Positions 42,495-55,500 of a DNA stretch of 64,000 nucleotides are shown in pieces (positions within the stretch are counted from its first letter, which is position 1; every line of letters starts with the position of its first letter). The position numbers were made by a program, and so were the translations under genes. A model generated the notes under the pieces. That model was not told the DNA's origin and did no database searches. It saw only the letters and a list, made by a program, of their open reading frames with translations. Location of the stretch: NCBI GenBank assembly GCA_963971405.1, contig OZ020490.1, positions 16,827,464 through 16,891,463 on the forward strand. Direction: 5' to 3'. This DNA is from Psococerastis gibbosa (lineage: Eukaryota > Arthropoda > Insecta > Psocodea > Psocidae).

Positions 42495-42800
42495 AAAGCT
42501 GGCCATTCACGAGGGCTCCAAACGGACTCGCGCCAAGCCAAATGGCGCGTCCTGTTCCATTTCGCGCCATTTAGAGGGGTCATCACGACTACGCTGAACC
42601 AGTCGCTCCAAATCTTTCACATTGTACAGTGTAAAAGTACCTCTTCCATATCGTCACACTGTACAATTTGAATGATTTGGAGCGACTGGTTCAGCGTAGT
42701 CGTGATGACCCCCTCTAAATGGCGCTCACGCCAAATGGAACAGGACGCGCCATTTGGCTTGGCGCGAGTCCGTTTGGAGCCCTCGTGAATGGTCAGCTTT
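42495..42800. mobile_element. Fold-back element with arms of about 120 bp, AAAGCTGGCCATTCACGAGG
   Basis: GC-rich inverted arms (AAAGCTGGCCATTCACGAGG ... and its inverse) around a short centre. Flanked by AGGCACTGCTGCAT at 42481-42494 and AGGCACTACTGCAT at 42801-42814, a 14-bp direct repeat with one mismatch. Not a member of the GGCGG family. Confidence 0.85.
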
Positions 42801-42814
42801 AGGCACTACTGCAT

Positions 42815-44230
42815 TACCCGTCCACGATCGGAATAAAATTAAAAATTTGAAATCCATTGCTTAATCGAAAACTTGTATAAGCAGAACACTGAGTTTATTT
42901 GATTTTTAAACATACCGTACCTAAGTGTTACAAATGGCATCCTATCGTGGTCTGGTAATTTTATTGCCAGAAGACCCGTTCTATAAGCATCCTCACATTC
43001 ACCATTTATAAATGTAAATTCTCAAAGAACGTGGCACGTGTTCTACAGCCGTTCCAAAAGTAATTTCATTAGCTGCGCTTCTCGTAAATTTAGGCCTATT
43101 GGGTCGGCTGAGCGGCCTTGCTTAATCCCTCACTACCTAGATGCTACCCCTAATCACATATGTAAATTGAGCACGGCAGTGATGAAAGGGGGCAAGTAAT
43201 GGCAGAGGCGATTGGGTTGCAAGTTTCCCACTTCCGCAGAAACAATTTTTTTTTTAAAATCACTTTTACTTGAAAATTTTGGAAGGGTAGCTGTCCCAGT
43301 GCCCTTATGTACAGCCACCAGAACTTTCACTATTTTTTCTTGAAAATATGGAATGACCTGGTCATTATCTTATCAAAGAGTTCATAAGTTCGTTACTCCA
43401 AGATTTGTTTTGTGACCCAGAGTTATTCTATCTATAATATTCGTGCTCGAGTTAGAACATCCGAGTTATTGACGTTTCCAGGCTTGAGGTTACAAGGTCC
43501 AACGACGACCAGCAAAAATAATTATACCTTCATACCATAGGCCTACTTACAATTATTTAGAGGTAATTCATAAATTCAGTAAGCTATTTCTGAAGTTTCT
43601 ATTTTGTTCTGCATTCTACAGTCTGCACGTAGATATGGACCAAACAGTACATGGTTATGGTGCTCCTTGTTCTTGCTGAAGAACCTAAAAATTGTGTGTT
43701 ATTTAATGACTCAAAAAATAAACACCTTAGACGGTTCAAAAGCTATGTCTAGGCCGTCTGACCAACATTACAGAAATGAAATGGAATGAGAAACGCCTTT
43801 ATATGAGGCTGGTTATACTCTCCAGCTAATCTATACTCCGTAAAGATGGCGGGCCAAAGGCAACATCATATGGTATATCTAGTCGCAGAATTAATGCAAA
43901 ATTTATTTGCGATTTTTCCCCCAAACTCGTACCCAGGGAAGAAACCTGATATCTTGGTGACACCGTATCAAAAATTGAAAACTCGATAAGGTGCGTAGCT
44001 GCTCTGGTTTATGCAACGACCTCAGGTTGGCGCACAGCTTGCGTAACCTTAACTCAACCATTCCCTTCGCTGGACCTGCCTTGTTCTCAATGTCATTCTC
44101 CGGTGTTCTTGTCTAATAAGCTACTTACTCCATATTTTCTTCCGTAGTTTTGCTAATTATTATTATTGACGACTAGCTTGAGTTCTAGCTTACCTAAAGA
44201 TTTTTCCAGTTGGAAATTGTTTGTGTATTG
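42815..44230. other. Intergenic stretch, nothing recognised
   Basis: No convincing exon or repeat family was identified. Confidence 0.4.
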
Positions 44231-44235
44231 TATGG

Positions 44236-44616
44236 TTGGGGTTACCAGACGTCAGGGCTTTAGACTGACGTCAGGATTTTCTGGAATTGCCGGGTGAATA
44301 TCAGGAATTTTACGAGAAAATGAAAAAAAAAAATGGATTTCGTAACGTTAAAAATGTGAAATGAAGTTTTTTACTGAGTTGAAATTTTTTTCGCGTTTTC
44401 ATTTTAATTCAAAATTTGGAGAGAACTTATTATAACATAATTATTGGAATTGTATTTATTTTAATTCTAGGATATCAGTTTTTAAAAGTGAAATGCCCAA
44501 GTAAATTTGCTCTAGAAATATAACGTGACACTTCAGAAAGAATTTACACTACCGGTATATAGAATGACACTTTGGTTCGGGTGTCAGGAATTGCGCTTTC
44601 TGAAGTCTGGTAACCC
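44236..44616. mobile_element. TIR element, GGGTTACCAGACKTCAG
   Basis: GGGTTACCAGACGTCAG on the left and its inverse CTGAAGTCTGGTAACCC on the right with an unrelated AT-rich interior; similar ends occur on some hAT elements. No duplication recognised. Confidence 0.5.
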
Positions 44617-44634
44617 TATGTATGGTAGTCTTCA

Positions 44635-44783
44635 GGCGCCAATTACACCGACGTCAATAGTGATAGTACTGGTGATATTGACGTGATTGCAGACATTTTT
44701 AGACTGTTTTTTATGTCTACTTCCACATCAATCACGTCAATATCACCAGTACCATCACTATTGACGTCGGTGTAATTGGCGCC
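44635..44783. mobile_element. Fold-back MITE, GGCGCC variant
   Basis: Near-perfect hairpin with ends GGCGCCAATTACACCGACGT and a GACGTGATTGCAGACAT core. Flanks TCA and TAA. Confidence 0.85.
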
Positions 44784-45840
44784 TAACTGTCAGTTACTAA
44801 CTAAATTGACAAATTTGAGACAGCAATAGATGCTGCTAGCGTTTGCATGTATTCTTGTCCCTGTTTGCTAATTAGTTGTCACAACTTGGTAATTGCTAGT
44901 TAGTCTACAATGCACTTTGTCGTACTGACTACGAATGTACTCTTACCGATCTCAGGGACAATCGTACTGTGCACCAGGGCAAGTTTATAAGAAGACCATG
45001 TCATGGGCAACCACTAAGCACTGTAGCGAATTCAATTTATGGACCAAATGCTGGGGATTCTAGGACTGTAAGTTGTGGTTACTATTCTGCTTATTGATTA
45101 TTACAGATGTGGTCTTGTTATAATTCACAGTTGGGTACATAGTAAGCTTGTTGACGATTTTGCCTATGCATAGTATGCATAGCGGTCGGAAACCTCAGCT
45201 TCTGGAAGGCCGTTGGACGGGCTCCAACACGATACTGAAATTCTACGATACAAATTGCATGTGAAATGCTTAAACGCCTAATTTGCACATACATTTTCAA
45301 TTTTTCCAAATGGGAAATCTCAGCGTTGTTGAGTTTCTCGAAGCCCTAGGCCCAGTTTGACGAAAATTTTTGATCTAGGCCTATCATAGGACTACAATAG
45401 GGACTTACTCACCATAAAAATTGTTGCCTATAAATTTTTCAGAGTTTAGGTATTAAAATAAACGATGTGAAATTAACTGATTTCTAACCCCTCTTCCCTT
45501 CCCAGCAGGATTTTATGAGTGCTACAGTAGCCTATGTACTGTGTACCTGTTTAGCTACACGAAGGCTCATGATTAGCGAAGATCGTGAAATATGGCTCCA
45601 GGGACTGAAAAGGTTCCCTACGAGCCCCTGCTCTACCCTAAACATGCACGTGCATGTCTGAGCAAGTAAACAATAGTTTATGACAAGAAATTGAGGTGAA
45701 AATGTTAGCCTACTTTTACGTATAATTTTAGGATTTAGTAGTTAATTTAATTTGATGAGAAAATGAGTGCTTTCATTGGATTGCTGGTTGCTCGATACCC
45801 CACCGTGGCATTTAGAAGGCTGTAAGATGTATCTTCCTAA

Positions 45841-45980
45841 GGCGGGGATTCCATTGACCTCGTTTTGCAGAATGCACATGATGTTGACGTGGTAGCAGAC
45901 ATCATTAATAAGTCGTTAATGTCTGCTACCACGTCAACGTCATGTGCATTCTGCAAAACGAGGTCAATGGAATCCCCGCT
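45841..45980. mobile_element. Fold-back MITE, GGCGGGGATTCC variant
   Basis: Hairpin with ends GGCGGGGATTCCATTGACCT, TTTTGCAGAATGCACATGA arms and the GACGTGGTAGCAGACAT core. TAA on both sides (45838-45840 and 45981-45983); the last base is mutated. Confidence 0.88.
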
Positions 45981-45983
45981 TAA

Positions 45984-46455
45984 TTTTGGTTACATTGCTG
46001 GAAAATCTATGCATCAATTATTAATAACTAGGAGATAACATACTGTTGGGATAGTGGGCAAAGTTAGACTTCATCTGTTTACTTAAGATATCGCCGATTT
46101 ATATTGAAAAATATTGTAGTACAGCCCTACGGGTTTTTGTTTATGTGTCTTAATTATAAATATATCTTCGCTCAGTCACACGATAGTGAGTTACAGTAAA
46201 TTATGTAACAACAAATTAAATAACTTAATCGGGGTCGAACTGAAGTCCAATAGTGATAATGCAACAGCTGCTGCAAATATTAACAATTAATATTAACAAC
46301 TAACAATCCTTCTATTAATACAGCAGATGCCAAGGCGTAGTTGATTAGGAATTATTGTCGCGACAGTGTTGAATGAAATAGCTGCTGCTGGTGTGTTTGT
46401 GTCTAGTCTGTGTGCTTGAGCTGTTTAATAAACATTTGTTCTTGTTTAAACTAAA
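45984..46455 (+). promoter_or_regulatory. Probable ATP7 promoter and 5' UTR region
   Basis: Free of recognised repeats and directly upstream of the putative ATP7 start codon. No TATA box or metal-response element (TGCRCNC) was identified with confidence. Assignment rests on position only. Confidence 0.3.
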
Positions 46456-46568
46456 ATGTTTACAAAGAAACCGGAATCAAAGCCACTTCTGCAGCTAAAA
46501 ACGCTTTCAGTGGGCCCTCATAAGAAAGCTGCTCGCGAGAAATTTGGCTATTCACATGGAGGATATCG
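46456..46568 (+). CDS. ATP7: ATP7 putative first exon
   Basis: ATG at 46456, open through [20 protein letters not shown] and KFGYSHGGY, donor GTAATT, leaves phase 2. The next exon (52258) enters in exactly that phase and is open upstream of its own ATG, giving a continuous N-terminus before domain 1. No homologue alignment was possible here. Confidence 0.6.
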
Positions 46569-49500
46569 GTAATTGTCAATTATGTTATCCAAGTTTTCTA
46601 TGCTATTTTATCATGCTGCCGTTTTGTATTGCATTAACTTATTCTTTTGTATGACACTTTCCATTTTGAATTTTGTTTACATTTTTTAATCTCAGATTAT
46701 GAGCTTATAATAATAAAATATAATAAAAAATATAGTAGGTACCACATAAACCGTTGTTTTTACAAACTTCTTATTTTTTATTTAATTAATAAAACAAGAT
46801 AATTATTAAAGATTGGGATCATGTATTAAGTTGTAGAAGACTGCATCATGTATCATACTAGTACAATAGAGTATTTTTAATTTGTGGTACCGTACCGTAC
46901 CGCTTTTTCATAAAAATGATTGAGGCTAAAATTTCACGTAAATTAGATACCATGAGGAAAAAAAAGAAGAAAAAAACAATAATACGTTAATACCCTATTA
47001 TATTATACACATTACATGACAGCCCCAAGTCTGTACATATTTAGATGCATTTTACAATATTTTAAAGCCTGAGGTATGGGGAAAAGTTAAACAAAACGGG
47101 GACGCCCACACCTACAACATGAGGCAACCGGAGACCTTGTAGGCTTGTAAGGCGCCCATTCCACCGACCGGCTAGGGCTATTTACAAAAACGGTGACGTG
47201 GTAGCAGACATTCAAGACTTAGGTGGCGTTTCCACCGACCTCGCATTGCAGAATGCAAATGACATTGACGGAAATTAGAATTTTTCTTTTTATAGAAATC
47301 TATTAAAATGTTTGTACTTAACATATCCCATGACGCCATTTTTTAATTTTAGTTTGTGATTTTACTGTATGATCATTGATCAATTTTAACTATGGCATAG
47401 AGGAAAATAAACATTTCCGTCAATTCTGCAATGCGAGATCGGTGGAAACCCCGCCTAAGTCTTGAATGTCTGCTACCACGTCACTGTTTTTGTAAATAGC
47501 CCTAGGCGGTTGGTGGAATGGGCGCCTAAGGCCAGTGCCACGTACAGCCAAGTATGAGCGACTGGATCCTATACTTCAAGGTTTCGCCTACCTTAGAAAA
47601 CTCCCGATTGAACTGAGAGCGGCGAGAAATGCTACTAACTTCCCTAAATTGCTTAGAGACCATCTCTTAGAGAAAGCCTTTTACACTGTTACTGAGCCAC
47701 CAGCGCAATGACATTGACAGAACTACCTGATTTTGACGATTTTACTTATAACTTTCTTGTCAATTACTTGTTGATGACTTGTTTTGTAAAATTTAACAGA
47801 AATATATACATATTTATTTATTTATTTATTTATTAGTACTACAATAGCATCAATACATGAGGCTTTTGCAACCGAGGACTTCTAGACTTAACGAGTATTT
47901 CCATTGCTGACTGCTGGCGCCTTTGCCTAATTTATTTCACACAAGACCTTTACATCTGGATGCTTGTCTATCGTCAAAGGATTATATATTCCTACTCAAT
48001 GGAATTTAATAGTTTTCCTTGATATTTGGTGTTCCCCCGCATGGATGCTGATGCATTTTCCTCGTTTTAACTTGACTTGGAAGCGTGCTTTCGGGATGCT
48101 TGTTGCGTCATGAGCATCACCATTGCATTAATGAGCGTGCCTGGTTCATGTGACGCTAATGAGCCGTGTTACATATTACAATATATAGCATTCCTTGCCA
48201 CTATTACTGACACTACCAGCGGTCTGGAAATGTTACAAAAGCTGAAATAATATAGTATATATGTAGGGTGCCTGCTAGGCATTTAAATACTCAACGTATC
48301 GAACAATTACGATGTGTCACTCCACGCTGTTAGCCTCCCCCGTTTTGGGAATATTTTCTTAATTTGCTTGCTGACCATTTTTTTTTTCTTCCTAGGTTGA
48401 AACCGGTCGGGTTTGGTAGCCCTTACAGCAGTTATTGCCTTATTGTAACCCGGTTTGCCTCCTTTTTGTAACCTGAGGCTTAACGTACAGTAAATCTTGG
48501 CACTGAACTATAAAATCCAACTGATACTAGTCCTTTAACAGTTAATCATAAATAATATCAATAATATTTGCACGTAATTGTAGGCATTAACGACTTGATC
48601 TTGGTCCTAGAATTTACAGATTTTTCTAACAGAGCCATGGTGGTCCACGGAACATCAATAAATGATCTAGTGGTCCGTGGACAAAAAAGTTGGGAACCCC
48701 AGCTCTAAATCTAAATGTTAATAGTTGTGACCACGTGCAATATTACTCTATTACATTTAGAACGCATTCAATGAATGAATGAATTTAATATAATAAATTT
48801 ACATTTTACATTTACATCTACCCACACTAAGTGCAACCCAAAGGGACGACTTGTTACGTGGGTGAACATTGTCTTTATACACAGGATGTGTCGTCACATT
48901 TACATACAGTATATTTACAAGGTATACAATTAATTAATATTTAGAAAGTTAAAAAACTAAACAATTGGATTTGGTTTAACGTCAAAATTAACCGTATTGT
49001 GGCGGCAGGTAATTGGTTTCTCGTTTCGCATTTCCTATTCGCGATTGTGGTAGAGGGCTAAGGTAAATTATCAGGTTCAGACCCAGGAAAACTGATGAAT
49101 CATTTCAATTACCGAGCGCGTATTTAGGTAAATCCATCCAGTAGAAGGAAGTTGAAGTAATATTGCAACTGCTGGTTGAACTTCTGAAGGTCAAGCGGAA
49201 AATTTATTATCTCGCAGTGTAGCTAGGAGTTTTCAATTTCTATGTTTATTTATTTAAGAAATCCTTCCATTGAAGTTCATGGCTCGGAAAGACATAGGAG
49301 TTCGAGTTTAAGGAACCAAATGAATGCCAACTGAAGAGCAAACTTTCAAAACGTCACAAATCCATGAAAATTAAAAATTGATTTTATCATCGATTTTCTA
49401 TCTTGAAGATGAGTTGAATCAGGATTGCTAATCAAAACAAAAACAAAAAAAATGTTAACCCAGTCTTTTGAAGGGTTAAAATCTTATATTCCCACTATGA

Positions 49501-52500
49501 TAAAGCCCAAATAATTGTTTTTCGTGTTTTCTGAACATTTTACGAAAATGGATTTGTGCCGTTTTGAAAGTTTGCTCCTCAACTAAGGATACTACGTGTT
49601 AATTTTATGTAATTTGTTCACTTTGCATTTAGTTTTATTATTTAACTGTAATTTCTTCAACTTCAACATTTTCTCTATTTTAATTTTAATTTTATTTTAG
49701 TAATTTTAGGATTAGATTGAGGGGCCCATCACGGGGATGCCCATAGATGCCCCTCTGAACCACATTACTAAGTAACTGTAAAAAAAACGGTAAATAAATG
49801 TATTTGATTTGATTTGAGTCCCGCTATGCCCAAATTTTTTTTCGGTTCCCTTTTCCGGATATAATGTCCATAAGAGATTCCTCATTCTAAGTCCATTTAA
49901 TGACTGTATTATACACTGTAATTGGTTACTTGAGCTCGTCTTTGAGGCACTGGGATCTGGAATGAAACATGCCGCGGTCTAGTTTCTGTTGGTACCTAAT
50001 GACTTTGGGGATCCCTTTTTTATTCGCCTATTATTTTTCGAAACTGTAAAGTGGATCAAAGACATAGAAAACCAAAAGCTTAGGCATAACTTCGATATAC
50101 TTAACATAACAATACATAACTACAGGACTTCGATGGCATAATGGTAGCTTGTTCGTACTTGTGCGAGTCTCTGCACATCATGCGATCGGTGACCTGTCGT
50201 AACTCAACACAGGTATTACCTACAAAGGTGACTGAAGAGGTTATTCGGATACACATTCATTGAATTGTTTGTATGCGAATCATCCTTTAAAAAATAAAAT
50301 AAAATAAAAAATAACAGAGTCAGAATAAGCAGAAACAAAATTCTGGTTCCATCCATAGAATATGTACAAGAAGAGCTCGCTGGATCGGGCATTTTGCTAC
50401 GAGAACGTCAGTTGCAGCATGGAAGGAAGCATAGAAGGCGTGAGCCGACCTGGGCTTCCAAAAATGGGATATCTGAAGCGACTTCGATGGCCAGATGGTA
50501 ACGTGCTTGCACTTGTGCGAGTCTTTACACGCCATGCGATCGGAGACGTGTCGTAACTCAACACGGGTAAAAAAAAAAGTGATGAAGGATGTAGGGGCCA
50601 GTACACACGTGGAGCTAAAGAGGGTGTGCCAGGATCGAGGGAGTGGAGGCATCGATGCCACATGTTGCTGCCAACCAGCCAGCCGGCTATAACTTGAGTT
50701 CCGTGCAGAAAGTAGAAGTTTATTGCTTGACTGGCGTACCGGTGAACGCGAACCGATACACCACTACTCAAATTACCGAAATAAACCCATTAATATTAAA
50801 AAGGACGTGTGCCATCTGTGCATACTTGGTTGGTTACAGGAGATAAATTATAATGCCAGACCGATAGTCTGAGCCTGGTTAGATTACTAAACCAAGGTTG
50901 TATTGCAATGAAGTTGATTTATATTATTTTTTATAACAGTTTTTTTATTAATTTAATAAATAAATAATGGCTTTTTTTGTTCTATTACTAAGCCAACCTA
51001 GCGGAGTTAGGGCTATAAAGGCCTCTCTTACACCCAACTAGGAAAGCCAGAAAATGTAACTAGTGTAGGACTCGAACCAACAACCTTTCGGGTGAAAGAG
51101 TCCGTTCCACTACTCTACATGTCCTGATGGATCTTGCTTTTACGCCCGCCGCGTATGAAGTTGAATTAAATATTCTAAAAATTAGAAAATATTTCAACAA
51201 TACACTTATTAATATACTAAACCACAAAAAGATATTCCTCATTATTGCCCATAATAGCCTAACTCGTTGTAATATGTATTATTAATAGGTAGGTACATCC
51301 TGTGTTATGTAGGCCTAATAGCTACTGATCGCTGTTTGAATTGTTTCACACATCAAGGATCTAAATCAATATGTATTTGTTGATGTAGAAAATCTACAAG
51401 TTAGCATTACAATTTACATGTATGTACATGACTTCTTGATTGGTCAAATAATAGTTATTGGTGTAATTATAAGTTTACTATGTTCATGTATGTAACTGCT
51501 CAAATGGCCTTTGGACGGGAAGCCTAAGGCGCTTCAAGGATTAGAAGGTATGGCAAGAGTCCAAAAGTGCCAGTTATCTATCAATGTTATTGGCGTAAAG
51601 GAATACTTTTGTGGTTTAAGGTGGTTCTTGTAATGCATAGGGCTTTATTATTATTTTCTTTGTTATTGTTTAAAATCTCTCAACCATGTACTTAGGCCTG
51701 GTCTACGCCTGTTAGTTGTGTCATTGGTAAGCCTCGGGTTGCTCATTAACGCGTGCAGACCAGAGTAAAAATTTATTCTATGATGCAGACCGGCTAAGTT
51801 GACGTCAGGAAAACCATAAAAATTAAGTGGAAACTACACCAGTCAGTCGATTAGTCACGTTAATCTCGTTGTAATGACCCTTTGGTTGTAAATATAATAT
51901 AATAATAATTATTATTATTTGTTATTTTTTTGTTATTATATTTTATAATATGGTATTATATACATATTGACTATTAATTAATTATAACTTAATTTATAAT
52001 AGATAAGTTAAGTTTCGACATAATATTCTCCTTAAAACAAAAATCTCAACTTTTTTTAATCACAAATCACGGAAACATTGACCAGTGGAATACACACCAA
52101 AGCGACAGCAAGAACTTTACCGGCTCTCTGCCGGTACTTTGGCATAGCTTTTCGTTGGTGTCGCATCTATATCGTCGTTTTGAGTTTTTACATTACTGGT
52201 GGATCACACGCACGCCCTCAAAGGATTATTTACTGATTCATACTTTCTTTGTTGCAGAGATAGTGGAGGGGAGAGTTCGAGCAGCGAAGGGGAGATGGCG
52301 GAACGAGGGGGCAAGGTGGTGGTGGACATCGTGGGCATGACATGCATGTCCTGCGTCAGGAACATCGAAGGCAAGCTAGCCGGCCACCCGGGCGTGCTGT
52401 CCATCCAGGTCAGTGGTTATGATGTTGCTGTGGTGGTGACAGTGGTGCTGTTAGACAAGAGGCTAAAGAAAAGGGCCCGCCTGCGGATGGTGAGTGGAGA

Positions 52501-55500
52501 GCAGCGTCGTTAGACAAAGGCTAAAGACAAAGGTTTGGCGACAGACGGTGAGTGGAAGGCAGCTTACAGTCGGTTAGACTTGGGGCGAAAGACAAAGGCC
52601 TGTCGACAGATAGTGAATGGACTCAATGGAGGACAGCTTAAGGGGAATCTTTCCAAATTTTAGAAGAACAGAGCTAATTAAGTAATTGCTGGTTCTTTTT
52701 CCATTTCCATTGACATTCGAGTGGCGTTAAAACTATTTCCGATATTAACTCACATTCCAGACTGGTAGTTGCTTGTTATCCTTATCTACTATAGGTTGCA
52801 GTTTAACTGCGTCTCTATCGCATCTATTGTTGTTAACAGGTAGATTTAGAACAGAAACAAGGAACTGTTGCATACGACTCAAAGCAAATCGCACCGGCTG
52901 AAATTGTCGATCAAATAGAAGATATGGGCTTCGAGGCAAAATTAGCTAAAGGAAATGCTACCGTACACATAGAAGGAATGACCTGCATGTCTTGTGTAAG
53001 GTCGATAGAGAGCAGACTGAAAGAAACCCCTGGCGTTTTAGAGGCACATGTAAGCATAAATTATTATTCAACTTTATCTTTAAGAATGGATGCATTTTAT
53101 GAAGATGTTTGCAATGGACGTCCCTAAGTCTCGCCGTATTGCGTTTTTTCCATTTAAACCCGAAAGTCAAAGTTCTACCACAGTTTTTTTGTTGAATGCA
53201 TATTTGTTGAATTTATGCAGAACAAAATTTAATACGTAATTTATAATGATCTGATCTATCCAAGTAGTTGCGAACTATTTCATACATCATAATTTAAGGT
53301 ATTTTTTATTTTTTCCATTGATTTAATAATTTGGTACATTTTGAAATGGTCTACTACTTGGATAGACCATAATTGCATAACTTATGCATTAAATTCAATA
53401 AAAAATATATACTAAGAGAGTAACAGAATTTGGGGTGATCCAGTGATGGCCGATATCTGCTGTCAGCTTTCTCTTTAAATAGTATTTAAGGCGAAGCCTA
53501 CAACTACGATTACTAGCTACGGCGGTTCTTCTGAGTTCACAATCTTAGGTGCCCATTCCATTGACCGGCTAGGGCTATTTCCAAAAACGGTGACGTGGTA
53601 GCAGACATTCAAGACTTAGGTGGCGTTTCCACCGACCTCGCATTGCAGAATTGACGGAAATGTTTATTTTCCTCTATACTATAGTTAAAATTGATCAATG
53701 ATCATACAGTAAAATCACAAACAAAAAAATAAAATTAAAAAATTGGCGTCATGGGATATGTTAAGTACAAACATTTTAATAGATTTCTATAAAAAGAAAA
53801 ATTCTAATTTCCGTCAATTTCATTTGCATTCTGCAATGCGAGGTCGATGGAAACGCTACCTAAGTCTTGAATGTCTGTTACCACGTCACCGTTGTCGGAA
53901 ATAGCCCTAGCCGGTCAATGGAATGGGCGCCTTAACGATTGCCAGATTTTCGTGTATTAATAAATGCCCTACCCATTTCGCTCTTCTACTTTTCATATGA
54001 GGTAGCAGCTGTCTCTCTTCTTCAATAGCCTCTAGCTACGGTTGTTAGCCCCAGTTCAAAATGGTTGATTGAGTTTGAACTTGAAGCACATCTTTCTTCC
54101 CTGAGCGTGCTAATTTATGCACGCGAACTAGAATTTGATATAAGATTTGAATTTGGTTGCAGGTGAATTTGGAACAAAAATTAGGACAAATATTGTATGA
54201 TATATCTTTGTTGTCCGGCAACGAAGTCTGTTCAATCATAGAAGAAATGGGCTTTGACGCGCGGATGAGTGACAGTGACAATTCCAGTGATAATGTGGGT
54301 AAGTAAGATAATAGTAATTATAATTATTATAAGATTGTAAATAAAATAAAATAACTTTGTTAAGTATTACTAAAATATATTTATTTTATTTCGGCACTAG
54401 GCCATAGATTTTTGTGTAGTATTTTTTTTTATGTCTGGCCTGACAATGGCCTAGTGCCGAAACAGGTCGCTTTAAATATATTTTTGTAATAATTGACAAT
54501 GTTATTTTATTTTGTTTCCTATGACGACACCACCTAACTAATTAGGAATTAACCGTAAAATTGCTTATGCAAATAAGAAATAACATTCTGGCTGAATGTG
54601 AACAGGAGTTAGTTGAGGATTTGCTGAAATATTACAAAGTGAATGTGGAAAATATTACTGAAATACAAATTCCTTCGGTATTCATATTCACGTGGGCGGA
54701 TAAATGGATGGATTCCCAGCGTACACAGTATATTGATAAAAACCATAACTTGTTTCTTTTCTATTTGCAGACAAGAAACCGTTAGCGAAACTCATAGACG
54801 TCCCATCAGCGGGATTGTCAGGTGATGGATTGGTTAATGTGGAATCAATGTTGGCAAAGTGCTTCTTAGAAATTAGAGGGATGACTTGCGGCTCTTGTGT
54901 TGCTGCCATTGAGAAACATTGCAAAAAAATACCAGGTGCGTTTATTTCTCGAGTCCATCTCTTGTACTCCAACAACTCCACCCTGTCATAGTTCCCCCCC
55001 CCCCTTTTTTTAAAATGTTACCTAATCGCATACAAACAATTTAATGAATGTATCCGATTGACCTCTTCAGTCGCCTCTGTAGGTTAGTACCCGTGTTGAT
55101 CGCATGGTGTGTTAAGACTCGCACAAGTACCAGTTACCATCTGGCCATTGAAGTCGATTTTCTCGGCCAGGTTTTCGTTTCTTCCTTCCCCAATCCTCGG
55201 CCAGCCTGCGGGTGTTCCTTTCTTTTTCCATTCTTTGGACGTGGATCTTATCAAATAGATTATAATTATGTTGAGGTCGTTCATTATGAGACTAATTAGG
55301 GTTCTGTACTGGAGAGACAGGACAAATATATACTATATGTGTGGCAACTACAGAAGAAGAAGAAGAAGAAGTGCAAAGTTATTTTATAATTTTATTTTTA
55401 TTTGTACTGTAATTTTAATAATATTAAAATCTTACTCCTGGGTGGCAAGGTGAAATTCCTGGACTCCTTAAAGGTGATTGAAATTGAAAAAGCTGTGAAC

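Larger units (their letters stand above)
46569..52257. other. Large ATP7 first intron
   Basis: 5.7 kb with no further exon recognised. Contains a mariner-like MITE relic (46735-47000), composite MITE (47151-47526), LINE 3' fragment (47530-47838), a hAT-type end near 48665-48707 (GTTGGGAACCCCAG), a possible LINE 3' end at 49730-49815, SINEs at 50118-50573 and 50955-51126, and a single fold-back arm at 51975-52100. Confidence 0.55.

Noticed and set aside
52199-52513. Alternative single-exon reading of ATP7 beyond 52408
   Set aside because: GTCAGT donor at 52409 and phase-matched continuation at 52840 restore metal-binding domain 1; read-through loses it.
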